From NCBI RefSeq assembly GCF_958298935.1, contig NC_084928.1:21483501-21547500 (forward strand): a DNA stretch of 64,000 nucleotides. Direction: 5' to 3'. Each line of letters starts with the position of its first letter. Positions within the stretch are counted from its first letter, which is position 1. The DNA is from Phragmites australis. Its lineage: Eukaryota; Streptophyta; Magnoliopsida; Poales; Poaceae. This document shows positions 49,005 to 60,649 of the stretch, piece by piece. The notes beneath the pieces were generated by a model that was given only the letters and a program-made list of their open reading frames with translations, ran no database searches and was not told the origin of the DNA. A program made the position numbers and the translations under genes.

Positions 49005-50027
49005 AACATTAGTAGGAAACAAAATTTTCCCATGTTCAACCAAAAAACCATAGCAGTAGAAGATTATAGATCGTTAGTACTAAATCGCAGTGCAACGACA
49101 GAAGAGTTAAAGCAAACCGATCCAACATCGCACGTGTCGATATAGAGAAAGTAGCTTCGTCTACTTCTCACCAAGTCGATCAGCGTCTCAACGATATCCA
49201 CACGTCCTAAGTTAGAACGTTGTGTGCTAGTGAGCTAGCACCATGCACGCTACTAGGATTTTTAGGACATCAAGTTGAGAGGTGAGACTAGAATTTGGAG
49301 CAGCTGAACCGTACACACCCTCATCCATCCCTGTATATAGAGCCGACTAATGAGTTTCTACATTGGTAGCTCATTAAGACTAATCTCTCATGGATCACAA
49401 TTCAATCAAACCGACTAACGGATCCAATCCGTATATGTTACTCCAACCAATTAAGTGTGTGACTGTTAGGTTCATGTATAAACGACCACGACTCGAAAAC
49501 CCTTTTTTCAAACTGAAATCAATAGCTATACCTAGCAAGACATATTGACTACCAAATATAAATATCATATCGCTGAACCTTGACATACATCTTCATCGAT
49601 CTTTTCGCCTCATAATATCGATCAAGCTCAAGACGAGACACGTGATGTCATTGTAGTAACTCATCCATTCACTTAATCTTGTAATAGATTATTAAACTCA
49701 TGATTAACTCTTTAATCATATTGGTATAATCATGCATTTTCTAATCAAACCATATTAAAAACTCAGAGATCTCTCATTATATAGGACACAACAATTTCAT
49801 CTTAATTACTCACACTCTACAACATGTTTCATAGCAAACTGAAAAAACTATATTTATAACTACCTAGTTACAAGTAACGTTTGACAACTAAGCAGGCCAT
49901 TACACATTATGAGAATTGATGACGATCTCTAGTCTTAAGATCCTACAAATACAATATTTAATATTACAATTAATAGCACATCATATAACAATCATAACAG
50001 TATTTTAAAACACCATATTCTCCAACA
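49005..50027 (-). mobile_element. Minus-strand copia LTR-like fragment downstream of the pheophytinase gene
   Basis: On the minus strand it starts TGTTGGAGAATATGG at 50027. The part 50000-49470 matches, in the same order, the copia 3' region at about 36190-36605 (shared ACCAATATGATTAA, GAGCTTGAT, TACATGAACCTAA). It may be a solo LTR of a related copia family or a 3' fragment. The right boundary is good, the left is uncertain, and no target duplication was established. Confidence 0.5.
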
Positions 50028-50454
50028 TATATCCATATTATTAATTCAATACCTATATATCTATGATCCGTGCAACATGATCATTAATTAATATCAGTGA
50101 TGATCTATAAATCATTATCTTACATAATGATATGATACCGAGAATCATTTAAAATAACACCATAATACATACAAAGTACTTCACAAACTAGTCACATACT
50201 CACCTATCAATATAAATGATAGTTATCCATAGAACAAAATAACACATTATTCAATCTCCACGATTGTCTGAAGTGCATATCACCAACATCAAGATTGAAG
50301 CTACCTCTGTACTGCACATATTTACATTCACTAAAAAATCTCAAAACACTGTATTTACTACAACTAGACGACCTGACTAATTTTATAAAGTAATAAATAC
50401 AATATTCAATCGGAGCTTCTAACTTTCAATATCTAATGAACTTGTAAGGATGAA
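50028..50454 (-). other. 3' flank of the pheophytinase gene
   Basis: AT-rich stretch between the stop codon and the copia LTR-like fragment. It should hold the 3' UTR and polyadenylation site, but I found no exact AATAAA on the minus strand and no other gene. Confidence 0.4.
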
Positions 50455-53400
50455 TCATCTAGAGACAACCCGTGAGTTGGAGACATTAGTGTTCAAGAAT
50501 GAGCTCAGTTGGCTCCACAACGAAATTTTGGAACCATACAGCCGCACACTAACTGATTTTCTCGATCCTTCTCTGACGAACTCCAGCTCCCTCGATACAC
50601 CATGCTCAGCATAGCTGGGTTCTTCAAGAAACGGCAGGTTGATTGAACCCTCGGACTCGAGGTTCTTCAGCCACCCACGGAGTAAGTAGTTTATTACCTG
50701 ATTAAAGGGGAAAAAAATTACGGATCACTACATCAACTACCAGAATCAAGGAAATGATTCTAAGCAGTTTTTAGGAGATCACTTAGTAAAATACATTCTC
50801 CTAAAATAGGAACATTTGGAATTCAAACATGGAAGCATGAAGAAATGTTGAAAGGAATCTTGAAGTAACTCTGCACTCTCATCAACTCATTTGCCAGTTA
50901 GCCACTACTGTTTTTTCCGATGAAAAATTGTGGGGGATTTCCCCACAGCAGTTAGCCAGTACTAGTAAAACAATGTTGATCATAGGCTCATAGTCAACAT
51001 TCAGAAAAGTACAGAAGCACACGTTATGTGCATACATGCACATTTCTCACAAACATAATATACAAATGCATCTGTCATGAAGCATGGCTATGCTCTAGGG
51101 CATCTCCAACACTCCAAGTAGGTCATCACTTCGGCGTTGCCACATCAGATTTAAACTGAATTGAAGGGGGGAGCAAGAAACACAGAGAGGAGAGGAGCTT
51201 GGAAGGCCGAGCCATCTCTTGAGGAGAGGAGAGGAGTTACTTTTGCTCAAACAGAAGGCCTGGAGAAACGACTTTTGTACCATTGGCGAAGTTAGCAAAC
51301 TAAGACATTGTTTCCAGTTTATGCATTTTGTGGCAAAAGGGTCCAAAAAGGGAGCTATTTGTAAAATTTTGTGATGTGGAGGTGTGGATTCAATTGTTGA
51401 AGATGACGGGCTTCAGCGGATCTATGTGTCTGTGTTGTCTCTACAAGATGTGGAGTTTGTGTTGTCTCTACAAGATGTGGAGTTTTTTAGTGGCTACACT
51501 TAGAGATGGCCACTACAGAGATATACAAGATATTATGGTAACAAAAAGGAATAGTGGATACAAGTAGTAGGATAGGGCGGATCACTCTCTAATCCCGGGC
51601 TTCTCCCATAGACTCGAGGCTCTGATTGATGCCAATGGAAAATCGCCCTTTACTCGCTGGGCTTCTCCCGCCAAGAGGCTCTGATTGATAACAAGGGCAG
51701 ATTGCCCTCTGATTGATGCTAAGGGCAGATCGCCCTCTACTCGCTAGGCTTCTCCTGCCAAGAGGCTCTGATTGATGCCAAGGGCAGATCGGCCTCTACT
51801 CGCTAGGCTTCTCCCGCCAAGAAGATGCTCCGATCTAACCATCTGTGCAAAAACCCTTTGTTGAATTCTTCTTACTTGATTCCCCTCTGACAAAGGCTAG
51901 GTTACCTTTATATGAGAGGGGCCATCTAGCTAACTTAGGAAACTAGGGAAGTGACAATCACATAGGATTCTCTAACCTTACATAACACTAACCAACTAGA
52001 TAACTTGCCTAAACTAAACTTTTTCCATAACATAGATAACTTGCCTAAACTAACTTAAATCTTTACATAACACTTTCCATAACATTACATTGCTCATCAA
52101 AGATAGCTCGTCCTTGAGCTATGGTGGTGGCCATGGCTGGCGTCCTTGGTGGCTTGGAGCAAAAACAGTTGGAGCGATTTTTTTGGCTTTCTAGGCGGAA
52201 GACAAAGGAACGGAGAACGGTGATAGTTGCAGCGGTGGCAAACACAAGAGAACAGCGATGATAGATTGATGGGCGCCGGCGGAAACCGATAGAGAGCGAT
52301 GGTTCGCAAGAAGGAAATGTCTCTAATACCAAATATTATGGTAACGAGAGGAACAGTGGATACAAGGGTAAGATATGGCAGATCTCCCTCTAATCCCGGG
52401 CTTCTCCTGTAGACTTGAGGCGTTGATGGATGCCAAGGACAGATCGCCGTCTAATCGCAGGGCTTCTCCCGCTGAGAAGAGGCTCTGATCTAACCATCTG
52501 GCCAAAAGCTTTTTGCTAGCCATGTTACAATAACACGGAAGTATTTCTTCTTAGTTGATCTTTGGATAACCACATATCAACTTAATACAGAGTTGAGATT
52601 GTTTTATTACACTTTTTTTTCCTCTACTACTTTTCCTCCTTGTGCATGGTAAGGGTAAGGGTTCTAGTTTATTTGAGTAGTACAAAAGCGAAGTCTTTCC
52701 CCATTTGCAAGGAAAAACCAAGACTTCTTTAAGATTATCAATCAGACACGGGTCATTATGGCATTAGCTCCAAAAATGGCTGCCATTTTGTAGAGACCAA
52801 TTTAAATTTTCTTCAGGCAACATGTTGCTCAATGGTTTTGTGCAAACTTTGTTACATTAAAATAAAAAATTCTTAGCGTAGTCAGATTTACTAGATTCTA
52901 ACAAAAAATCCTAGCAGATTTCCCCCTAGATTTCCCCCTAGCAATAGCATTACTTTTGGGCAATTAAGATCAACAATTTCGCTACAATGAGAAAACATTT
53001 CTTCCAACTTTCACAGGACTTTTTAACTTTGTTGTGTGCTCTCCAACAATAATATATGGTCTTCCATGCCTATGCTCTTCTATTAACTATCTGTAATATG
53101 GTCTGGAGACTTATCTTGCAAATCTCCTACTAATGTAGTAAATGTCATAGTCGATAGGGTTAGTATGATGCACCCAGCAGGAGATTGCACTGGACATAAC
53201 CTTACAATATGCCTGTCCAACAGTTATTTGTACAAAACGTATGTCTCATTGCCCTTGATTTGTATTGTTTATCGACTTATGAAGAACTACTTGTTAAATA
53301 AAAGTATGTCCAAAATCCATTATGAGCAATCAAATGGAATATAACATAACGAAAGCCAAAAGGAGAGCTGTAAAACAAAGTGCGATGTATACCTCAGGGA

Positions 53401-55357
53401 CCTCATCATGAGGACAGTGACCAGCAGGGCTGATTTCATAATAAGGTGCTTCAGGCACCTGCTGTTTGACTTTGATACCCCAAATAGGTCTAACCCAAGG
53501 ATCTTCTCTCCCATACATAAGAGATATGGGAATGCCTTGGCTTTGGCACCTGCAAATGATGAGTGTTATAATGGCAAATCATATTGACGAGCGATGTTTC
53601 AATTGATCATTTGGATTATCCAATTCACCTAGAGAGTGCCTCTTGGAAGGATATCTGACCCCTCGGAGCAAACATAATGGAGGCAAATGATGCAGCAGCT
53701 GCTGGGTGTTGTGTTGTCTCTATAATACGAGAGAATACATTGTCCACATTTGTTGAGTGATCAGCATATACTTGCTTGAGTATATCCTGGATACTGCTCG
53801 GGTCACTTATCTTCTGCCATCTACATTACAAAGGAAATTAATGGAACTCCATTTAGTATATAGAATCGAATGTATGGATAATTTACATAACTTTAAATGA
53901 CATGTGACAGTATATATTTTGCTTGTACATGTCCATCTATTTCTAAAATTTCAATAATGCAGGAGAAATAAGTTAACTAAACTGCTATGGTAATATTCTT
54001 CTCACAGGTAAAATCTGCACATACAATACGTTGCACAAAATACATGCATCTCATAAAACTTCCACAAATTCAATATAGAGAGGTAAAACATCACAAATTT
54101 ATTTAACATCAGGGAGAAATCTATGATTATTTAGTAAGCAAATATGTTCTCCATAACCTAATAAGTAACACTTACACTGTTTCAGTAAGTTTCCTCACAA
54201 ATGATGGAAGAGGAAAAGTCCCAGCCCAAGGGAAAATTTTTGACAACCGAGGAGATGTAGCAGGGTTAGGAAGGAATCCCCAAAATGGTGTTGCATTAAG
54301 CAACGTGACACCTTTTACAAGATGTGGATTTGATGCAGCAAAATAAAGAGCAACGAAACCTCCAAGAGAGTTCCCCACAATATAAACTGGTTCACGGATA
54401 ACCTGGAAAAATGTTATAAACTTAACTTAAGAAACACAGTGTATAAGTCCCATGGTGAAAATATATGTTATGAGTGAGCAGGCCTTTAATAGCTACTTTA
54501 TAGTACAAAAACAGATGGCTAAGCCATCTATCTATGTACAAGGTCAAACCTTCCATAACACACAATGTTGATCAGAAACAACAGATGAAATAAGACAATT
54601 ACTCCATTTCCAGTTGTAAAATATGCATGGCTATGATGTTTATCAATGTCAATTTTGAGCATTTTCTCAGTACCAAAACAAAAAATTCAAGAAGTACCTC
54701 TTCAATGAAATGCTGAACTTGTTTATGCCACAAATCTATAGAGTACACCAACTCCTCTGCCCAAGGCTGTGAATCTTGTCCAAACCCCCAGAACACCTCA
54801 TTGCTCTGTTCATCTTCTATGCTACTAGGAGCAGGGTCCTCACACGGCAACGACATGCCCTGCCCTAGGAAATCCATTGTCCACACCTTATGGTCGCGTC
54901 CGAGATCCCTCAGTTGCTTCTCATAATGGAATGTCCCGACTCCAAACCCCGGCAGAAAGAGCACGGCGGGTGCTTTACTATTCTCCGTGCCGGACTTCTC
55001 ATAGTACACTGTCAGCTTTGGCTTCCATTCCCAGAACCCAGTACTGATTGGAGAGCTATCTGGCCCTTCCGGGAGGCCATGAATCATTACCTTCTCAACC
55101 TCCCCGGCCTTCTGGGAAGGAATGCCCTGGAGGGCTGCATCCACATCACTCACAGAGAACCCTTGACTGGCACGAACATTGCCAGAATCACCTGGAATTG
55201 ATGCTCCTCTTGTGGTTCCAACACAAAGAACTGCACTCCTCCTTGGCCGGTGAGGCTTGCCATGCCCCAGACCAAGGCCACTGCCCCGAAGCCTCCAGGC
55301 ACTTCTAGGTGTTTGATGTAATGCCAAGCAGGAGTGGCTGCAAGAGACCACCTCCAT
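50455..55357 (-). CDS. PPH: Pheophytinase (chlorophyll breakdown hydrolase), chloroplastic, 5 coding exons
   Basis: Alpha/beta hydrolase that removes phytol from pheophytin a during leaf senescence, acting in the chloroplast (known for Arabidopsis PPH and rice NYC3). Coding exons on the minus strand: 55357-54698, 54402-54176, 53820-53629, 53549-53393, 50697-50455. All introns are GT-AG and the exons join in frame to 492 codons plus TGA, close to the family length. The N-terminus (MEVVS...) is Ser/Arg-rich like a transit peptide. The oxyanion region is LPGFGVG. The nucleophile Ser232 sits in GNSLGG, the acid is Asp376 in GREDPW, and the base is His404 in AGHCPH. I chose the Met at 55357 because family members start MEVVS; an in-frame Met at 55420 is probably intronic or 5' UTR. 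The last intron is about 2.7 kb because of transposon insertions. Product assignment is strong; expression is not shown by sequence. Confidence 0.93.
51098..51511. mobile_element. Candidate MITE in pheophytinase intron 4
   Basis: Left end GGGCATCTCCAA and right end TTAGAGATGGCC are inverted copies with a few mismatches, about 414 bp apart. The interior holds a perfect 27-bp tandem duplication at 51431-51457 and 51458-51484. No clear target duplication was found, so the superfamily is open. It directly adjoins the miniature LTR element. Confidence 0.4.
51531..52515 (-). mobile_element. Miniature LTR retroelement (TRIM-like or heavily deleted) inside pheophytinase intron 4
   Basis: Two direct repeats face the same way as the host gene. 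The 3' LTR is 51531-52084 (554 bp, ends near TGTTATGG and CCATAATA, TATA-like CATATAAAGG inside). A partial 5' LTR copy at about 52338-52515 matches its right portion (shared phrases CTCTGATCTAACCATCTG and CCCGGGCTTCTC). Between them are only about 250 bases. Next to the 5' LTR the minus strand reads TTTGGTATTAGAGAC, close to the TGGTATCAGAGC primer site complementary to initiator tRNA-Met. No gag or pol domains are visible. The LTR carries several short diverged internal duplications (51.6-51.83 kb). The outer part of the 5' LTR is missing, so this may be a truncated larger element rather than a true TRIM. Confidence 0.6.
52085..52337 (-). other. Internal domain of the miniature LTR element
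   Basis: The minus strand is open for 89 codons (52332-52063), rich in Ser, Arg and Pro, and ends near an AGCTCAAGGACGAGCT-like phrase that resembles the sequence before the polypurine tract in gypsy elements. No protein domain is recognised. Its size is typical of a non-coding TRIM interior. Confidence 0.4.
52516..53392 (-). other. Remaining intron 4 sequence
   Basis: AT-rich intron sequence between the donor at 53391-53392 and the inserted LTR element, with homopolymer T runs and no open frame of note. I see nothing else in it. Confidence 0.5.
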
Positions 55358-55391
55358 GATCGCTATGGTGGCTGACTGACTCACACTGATT

Positions 55392-55675
55392 CTGCAAACA
55401 AGAGAACCAGACAACTTCACGGAGCTGAACAGGAATCAATAAATCACAATTTATATGGCAATTTGATCCGGGGAACTAAATCTTTCCGTCTTATATAGAG
55501 ATATTCACTAGAAATTAAGCTGTAAGACAGCTAATTTGGCGATAAATTGAGTTCTTGTTTAAGGAGGGATTGAATTCTTACTGATTCCGCTGATGAAATG
55601 GCGGATTAAACTTGGCCAGATCGGTACAGATGGCAGTGAGTTGCGAGAAAAAGCGACCAAGAAACAACCAACTAC
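55392..55675 (-). other. Possible 5' UTR intron of the pheophytinase gene
   Basis: Read on the minus strand, a pyrimidine-rich tract ending TTGTTTGCAG stands 35 bases before the chosen ATG, and a candidate donor (CCTG|GTAGTT) lies 284 bases further upstream. This would place the start codon in the second exon and make the upstream in-frame ATG at 55420 intronic. It is an inference from splice-site shape only; a full-length cDNA would decide it. Confidence 0.35.
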
Positions 55676-55827
55676 CAGGTCAAGAGAGGAAGCATACCAG
55701 CAGATCCACACCCGCCGGCTGCTTGTCGCGCAGCTGCGTAGGATTCCTCACAGAAATTCTAGCCCAGTTCTTGAGACGGCGATCTTAGAAGGAGAGGACC
55801 CGAGCAATGGGAACGTATGTGACTCGG

Positions 55828-55997
55828 TTATAAGACAGGCGAGAGTGAGATGGCTAGCGCACAGACTAGGGAGTCACGAGTTCGATGCGTGCACGCCATC
55901 TGCGTGGAACGGAGGAGTGGAGGAGGCGAGTTCAGTGTGCACGGTGCTGTCGCGTGGACGTGGTGCACCGCGAACCAGATCGGACAACGGGCACGTG
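55828..55997 (-). promoter_or_regulatory. Candidate pheophytinase promoter: TATA-like site and G-box
   Basis: A TTATAA motif lies at 55828-55833, about 150 bases upstream of the proposed first 5' UTR splice donor. A G-box CACGTG lies at 55992-55997, about 635 bases upstream of the start codon. G-boxes bind bZIP and bHLH factors, which are known regulators of senescence and chlorophyll-breakdown genes. Both motifs are short and could occur by chance. Confidence 0.3.
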
Positions 55998-56450
55998 TTG
56001 GAAACAGGGAGTTGGGGTGGCAGTGTGGCGCCGTCTGCTGCGGTTGGCCTGCACTGCTCCATGTCCACGTACGTGCGTCCTGGTCTGGCCTGGTTGGAGA
56101 TGCTTGGAAGCAAATGCGTAGAGAATGACTATTCACTAGGACTTCTGTCACTTGAGCAGAGCGTTCCGGATACGTTTAACAGTTGATCGTTAGGCTAAGA
56201 GACGAGCGTTGTGTGTTGGTATCTTCAACTGCTTCCTAGTTTCTTAGAGTTTTTTATTCTATTTATGTGGCCCTAGAAACATTTAAAATATGGTTTCTAG
56301 CAACGAGAGGGTCAATATTATGTTGTTATACTCATCCTCCTCCGTAAAGGGAAGAGCAATGTATATTGTCGAAGTGGGTAATTAAAAATAAAATCTATTA
56401 GAATAGGCATATTTTAAATGTCAGGGCATTAAGTAGAACTCACGAGGGAA

Positions 56451-57529
56451 TAAAAAAATGATCCCCTCCAATCGTCCCACTCCACCTACCTCATCATGTT
56501 GCTCATCACCTACCTCTCGCTCCCATCACGTCGCTCAACCCCTCTCCCTCCCGCTCGCCTCCTCCCTAAATCTAATGAAATCAGCTTTCACCACCACCAG
56601 ATCCGGTAGTGCGGCGACCACATCTTGCAACAATGGTGTGCTGTGGGACTCTTCCTCAGTCTACCTGTTATGGTCATGCGCGGGGCTCCAGGTCACGACG
56701 ATGGATGTGGAAAGCTAAGTCAAGGTTGTTGCATGCGGGATCCCTGCTACCTACTCCATGCATTGTTCCTCATCCAAGCTCGTCATCATCAAGGTCTTGG
56801 TAGCAGCAAGCAAGTAGCCTCCCCCGAGCTTGCGGCCAGATCAAAAAGGAGGGACAGCTCGAGCTCATGATGGCCGAATCTAGTCATGGTGGCCTCCGCT
56901 CCTGTCCTGCCCTCGAAATTCTAGAGCAAAATGGAAGAACAAGAAGAAAAAGAATTAAAAAATAATTAATTCTCTCACATTCCTCTCTCTCACCGTCTTA
57001 TCACCTCGCCCTTGCCATCACTGTAGCCATCCCGTCGCAACATCATCCTATCCTCATCATCGCTCACGTCACCACTGTCCTCGTGCCACTGTAGCCTCTC
57101 CTCACCACCGTCATCCCCAACAATTCACCATCCCATCACATCGCATGATGCCACACCGGTGGCATACCACACCCATACCCCAGTCATCGTCTCCCTCCTC
57201 CTGGCTGCCTATTTAAGGCAACAAGATGCTCCTCCTTCCTGCATCACCACAACACACCTCACCACCACCATCACTCTCCACAAACCCCCACTGTTCGCAG
57301 CACCATCCAAGCTCACCATCGTTGATTCCCCCGCAGCAGGTGAGCACCACACCCCTCCTCTTCCTTTCTCTCTCACCCAGAGCCACCCAAGATCAAAACC
57401 CTAGCCATACCCTAGCCACCTTGACGAGCCACCCAAGATCAAAACCCTAGCCATACCTTGGCAGAAGTAGCAACTGTTCTTTGCATCATTGTCGAGGTCC
57501 ATGCAACGGTCCTTCCTTGAGCTCATGGT
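56451..57529. other. Proline- and threonine-rich GC-rich region, possible LTR fragment
   Basis: CT/CA-rich sequence with a TATA-like GCCTATTTAAGGC at about 57206 and a tandem duplication of CACCCAAGATCAAAACCCTAG at about 57387-57400 and 57430-57450 (the span is approximate). The open frames have low-complexity products. It looks like the leader part of a grass gypsy LTR but lacks both ends. Confidence 0.35.
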
Positions 57530-60245
57530 TGTCACACCCATTTTCCCCCTCCCCTCTGATCTCTCTCTGTCCAGTAGGCCCACCTGTCATCCTTGGCCTC
57601 TCGCCCTCCAACTGCTCTATCAAAACCGCCACCACGATGCCCATGTTCCTACGTGCGCCCCTCGCCTCCGCAACCGCCTACTCCCCCGCGTTTATAAGCT
57701 CCCCAGGACATCCCCATTTGCATCCCCGAGCTCCCTGTGCTATTTCCCTTTGGTTTCCCGTGCGCAAGCGCCGCCTAGGAGCCTTGCCACCAAGCTCCAG
57801 CCGCCACTGTGCTCCTCCACCATTGCCGAGCCGCTCCACCGCTCCTCGTCGACAACACATCCTCAAAATGGGATCCCCGCCGCCCAAGGATCCTTTTCTA
57901 CCACTCACCGTTGACGCCCACGCCGGTCCAAGGCTCCTCCGATGAAGCTCCACCGTCCCAAGCCTCTGCCACCGTCGCTAGGGCACTAGGAGCTACCCCA
58001 ACGCAGATGTGAAAACCAGCCATCGGAGCGCGATTCCGGTGAGAACCCGAGCCGCGCCACCGTGTCCGCTCATCGCCGTTGCTGCCTGTTTGCCGAAGCA
58101 GAGGTAACCCTCCACCTCACCGTCAAATCACACACGTGTAACCACGATTAGATTTCCCCGTACCCCTTCGCCTTTGCTAACTCAGCACGCACATAATCCC
58201 TGTTAGTAGCCACGTTATCGTGCTACACAAGTAGATCTGTCTTATGTGGTAGCCCAGTTAACCCCACCGAGTCCACGTCAGCACCACATGTCGCTCATGT
58301 GGCCGACACGTCAACCACTAAGCCTAGTCAGCATGCTGACGTCATAATTAGGGTTTTGCAATTAAAATTTATCTTTAATTCTTTTAATTAAGTAATTTTA
58401 CATTTAGATCCCTAGAATTTTCTATTTTCATAAAAAAAAACCCTATCAGCTAATGTTTTTACATTAAAGCCCTTAGACTTTCCTATTTTTATATTTACAT
58501 CCTTATACGTACTATTTTATTACAAATTAGTCCCTAAACTTTTCTTTTTTTACATAAATGCACTGACTAGGGAATATTTTACATTTAGCCCCTTGTATTT
58601 ACTTACATATAGACCCCTAAACTTCAATATTTTTACATATAGGTCCCTAAATTTTTACAAATAAGCTACTAGACCTTTCTATTTTTACCAAATGGTCCCT
58701 TATCTTTTACAGAAAGACCCCTATAACTTAAAATCCTTATAACTTTTCCATTATAACTCCATTTTAGATTATTCTTGCGGTCATGCGATCGTAGTGGCGT
58801 GTACTTTCTGTTAGTAAGCTTGTCTTAGCCTTTTTATATGGTTTGATGTATTGTACTTAGTTATTTGTGCTTGCTTATTTTTTTTTATTCATGAATGCAA
58901 TAGGAGACAAGCAGTGTGTGAGTTTGCAAGGGTAGACCTTTGACATTTGTGAGCAATTTGCTGTTGAAGGCAAGTGTCCTTGACCATTTTAATTCTATTG
59001 TAAGAAAGTGTGTCCTTTATTTGTTCAATTGCATGTGGTCAATATGAATTGCATGTTTAGGGTTTACTAATACTTTCTGGATTATCCTTATCACATGTGT
59101 TAGAATCGGGGTGTCAAGGGTAGACTTTTTTTAGCTCCGTTGTAATAGATATGGGTGTTACTTAATAACCTGATTAACTGTCTATGCAACATGAACCGGA
59201 TTGTGTGATCTTTTGTAGCAATATGGATCATAGGATTCTAGGCATGTTGGTCTGGTTGGTATAGCTACTTTGTGCATAGTGGGTAATGTGTGAGTACCTG
59301 CTTTAGATCTTAAGGACTGGCTTATGAAGCATGTAACTTAGCACAACAGTAAAACTACGAGACTAATATGGGTACGACCTAGCTGAATAATTAGTGGTCC
59401 TCCTAACTCTGTACGCACCATTTGGTTGTTAAGTGGCACAAGAGCGGGCCTCTACAATGGATGAAATCTCTGTTAGAAGTGAAACCTTAGTGAGTGTATA
59501 CAAATTAGGAGGCTCCTTATAAAGGTCTTATAGTGAAACCCCAGCTCTACACCCCGAAAGTTTGAAGCAACCCAGGAATCATGACTCATGGGTAAAGTTG
59601 TACAATCTCTGGAAAAAAATAAAACTGGTTAATCAGCTATACTCATGATCAAAAGTGGCTTTAACTTCTTCATGATCAGTGGAAATTTTGGATGGTTGGT
59701 TTTGGTAGTCGGGTGGTGGTGACCCGATGAGTTGGTAGCTGGGTATGGAATACCTGGTGAGTTTGATAGTCGGATAGAATCCGATAAGTTGTATCTTTTA
59801 AAATTTTGTCATCTTTTAAAATTTTGTCGTCACACATAATAAATAGGACTGTTATATCTTCTTGAGTCCCAAGTTAGAATGGCTTAGTTGCAGTACACCA
59901 GAGTCGAGCATTCCTTATCTTAAACCCTCATGTCATACTTTTTCATATTTGTTGAGTATTTTATATTTTCACACTTGCTATACTTAAAGAATATTGCTCA
60001 ATCAGAAAAGATTTTGGAGACTTAACAAAAGATGACACGTTTTATAGTGTGTTCACCGTCGATTGCTTGTGGTGGCACCCAAAAGATTGAAGACTACTTT
60101 AGTTCTGTTGCATCATTAGTTCCTTTTGTAAGAACGAATGTACGTTTAAGTTAATGATATTATTTATGTGATTCACTTATGATATTATTATATATTTGTA
60201 ATTTAATTTTAGTATATATGTAATTTATATTTGGGTTGATTTTAA
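57530..60245 (+). mobile_element. Long LTR (gypsy, Del/Tekay-like), plus strand
   Basis: Starts TGTCACACCCATTTT at 57530. A TATA-like GCGTTTATAAGC lies at about 57688, followed by a GC-rich leader. Then come repeated lines of the CATTTAGACCCCTA type (58370-58720) and the GGTAGTCGGGTGG...CCCGATGAGTTGG segment at 59700-59790; both patterns are familiar from long LTRs of this lineage. The right end is mutated or cut near 60245. GC-rich frames at 57.48-58.0 kb are not considered genes. Confidence 0.5.
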
Positions 60246-60649
60246 AGCCAGGTGGGACCCGTCTAGCTTGTCATCTCCATGGTCAACCTCCCGATGGCCC
60301 CATTTTCCATGTTCTCGAGCAGCTCCCAGCGATGGCTACTATTCCCTTTGGTGGCGGCAGCAGCAACCTTTCTGTGCTGGAGATAGGGAAGGGCGAGATT
60401 TAATCATTCTTTATTGCTTACAGCTGGTAGTATTATTCTTTTACTATATGGTGGAAGTCAGCATATATTGCTTACTAGCTGTTTTTTTAAGCACATTGTG
60501 GTTGCTCTAAGAGCATCCACGGCTTGTGAAATTACTGGTGCTTTGGACGTCTTTTTCCCCCTTTGGCGTAGGTGCCTACTGAGAACTAAAAGACATGTTC
60601 CAAGCTTCACTTCATCCCCAGAGACATGGCATGTAGTCGCAGTACTATG
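60246..60649. other. Spacer before the LINE fragment
   Basis: Short open frames of 78-80 codons without recognisable domains. A TAAGAGCATCCACGG phrase at about 60508 resembles the ends of some MITEs. No gene assigned. Confidence 0.3.

Larger units (their letters stand above)
55358..56450. other. 5' flank of the pheophytinase gene
   Basis: Contains the proposed 5' UTR and promoter described separately. The stretch 55.8-56.15 kb is GC-rich and open in several frames on both strands (for example 55593-56186 plus), without recognisable domains, as is common for GC-rich grass promoters. I see no second gene here. Confidence 0.4.

Noticed and set aside
55358..55420. In-frame upstream ATG of the pheophytinase gene as the true start
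   Set aside because: It would add 21 residues not typical of the family, and a likely splice acceptor (TTTGCAG at 55392-55394) lies between it and the MEVVS start.
55593..56186. 197-codon open frame upstream of the pheophytinase gene
   Set aside because: It overlaps the likely promoter and 5' UTR on the other strand, has overlapping open frames on both strands from GC-rich composition, and shows no known domain.
57481..58012. Proline-rich frames of 141-154 codons
   Set aside because: They fall in the GC-rich leader of a long LTR, overlap in several frames and carry no domain.
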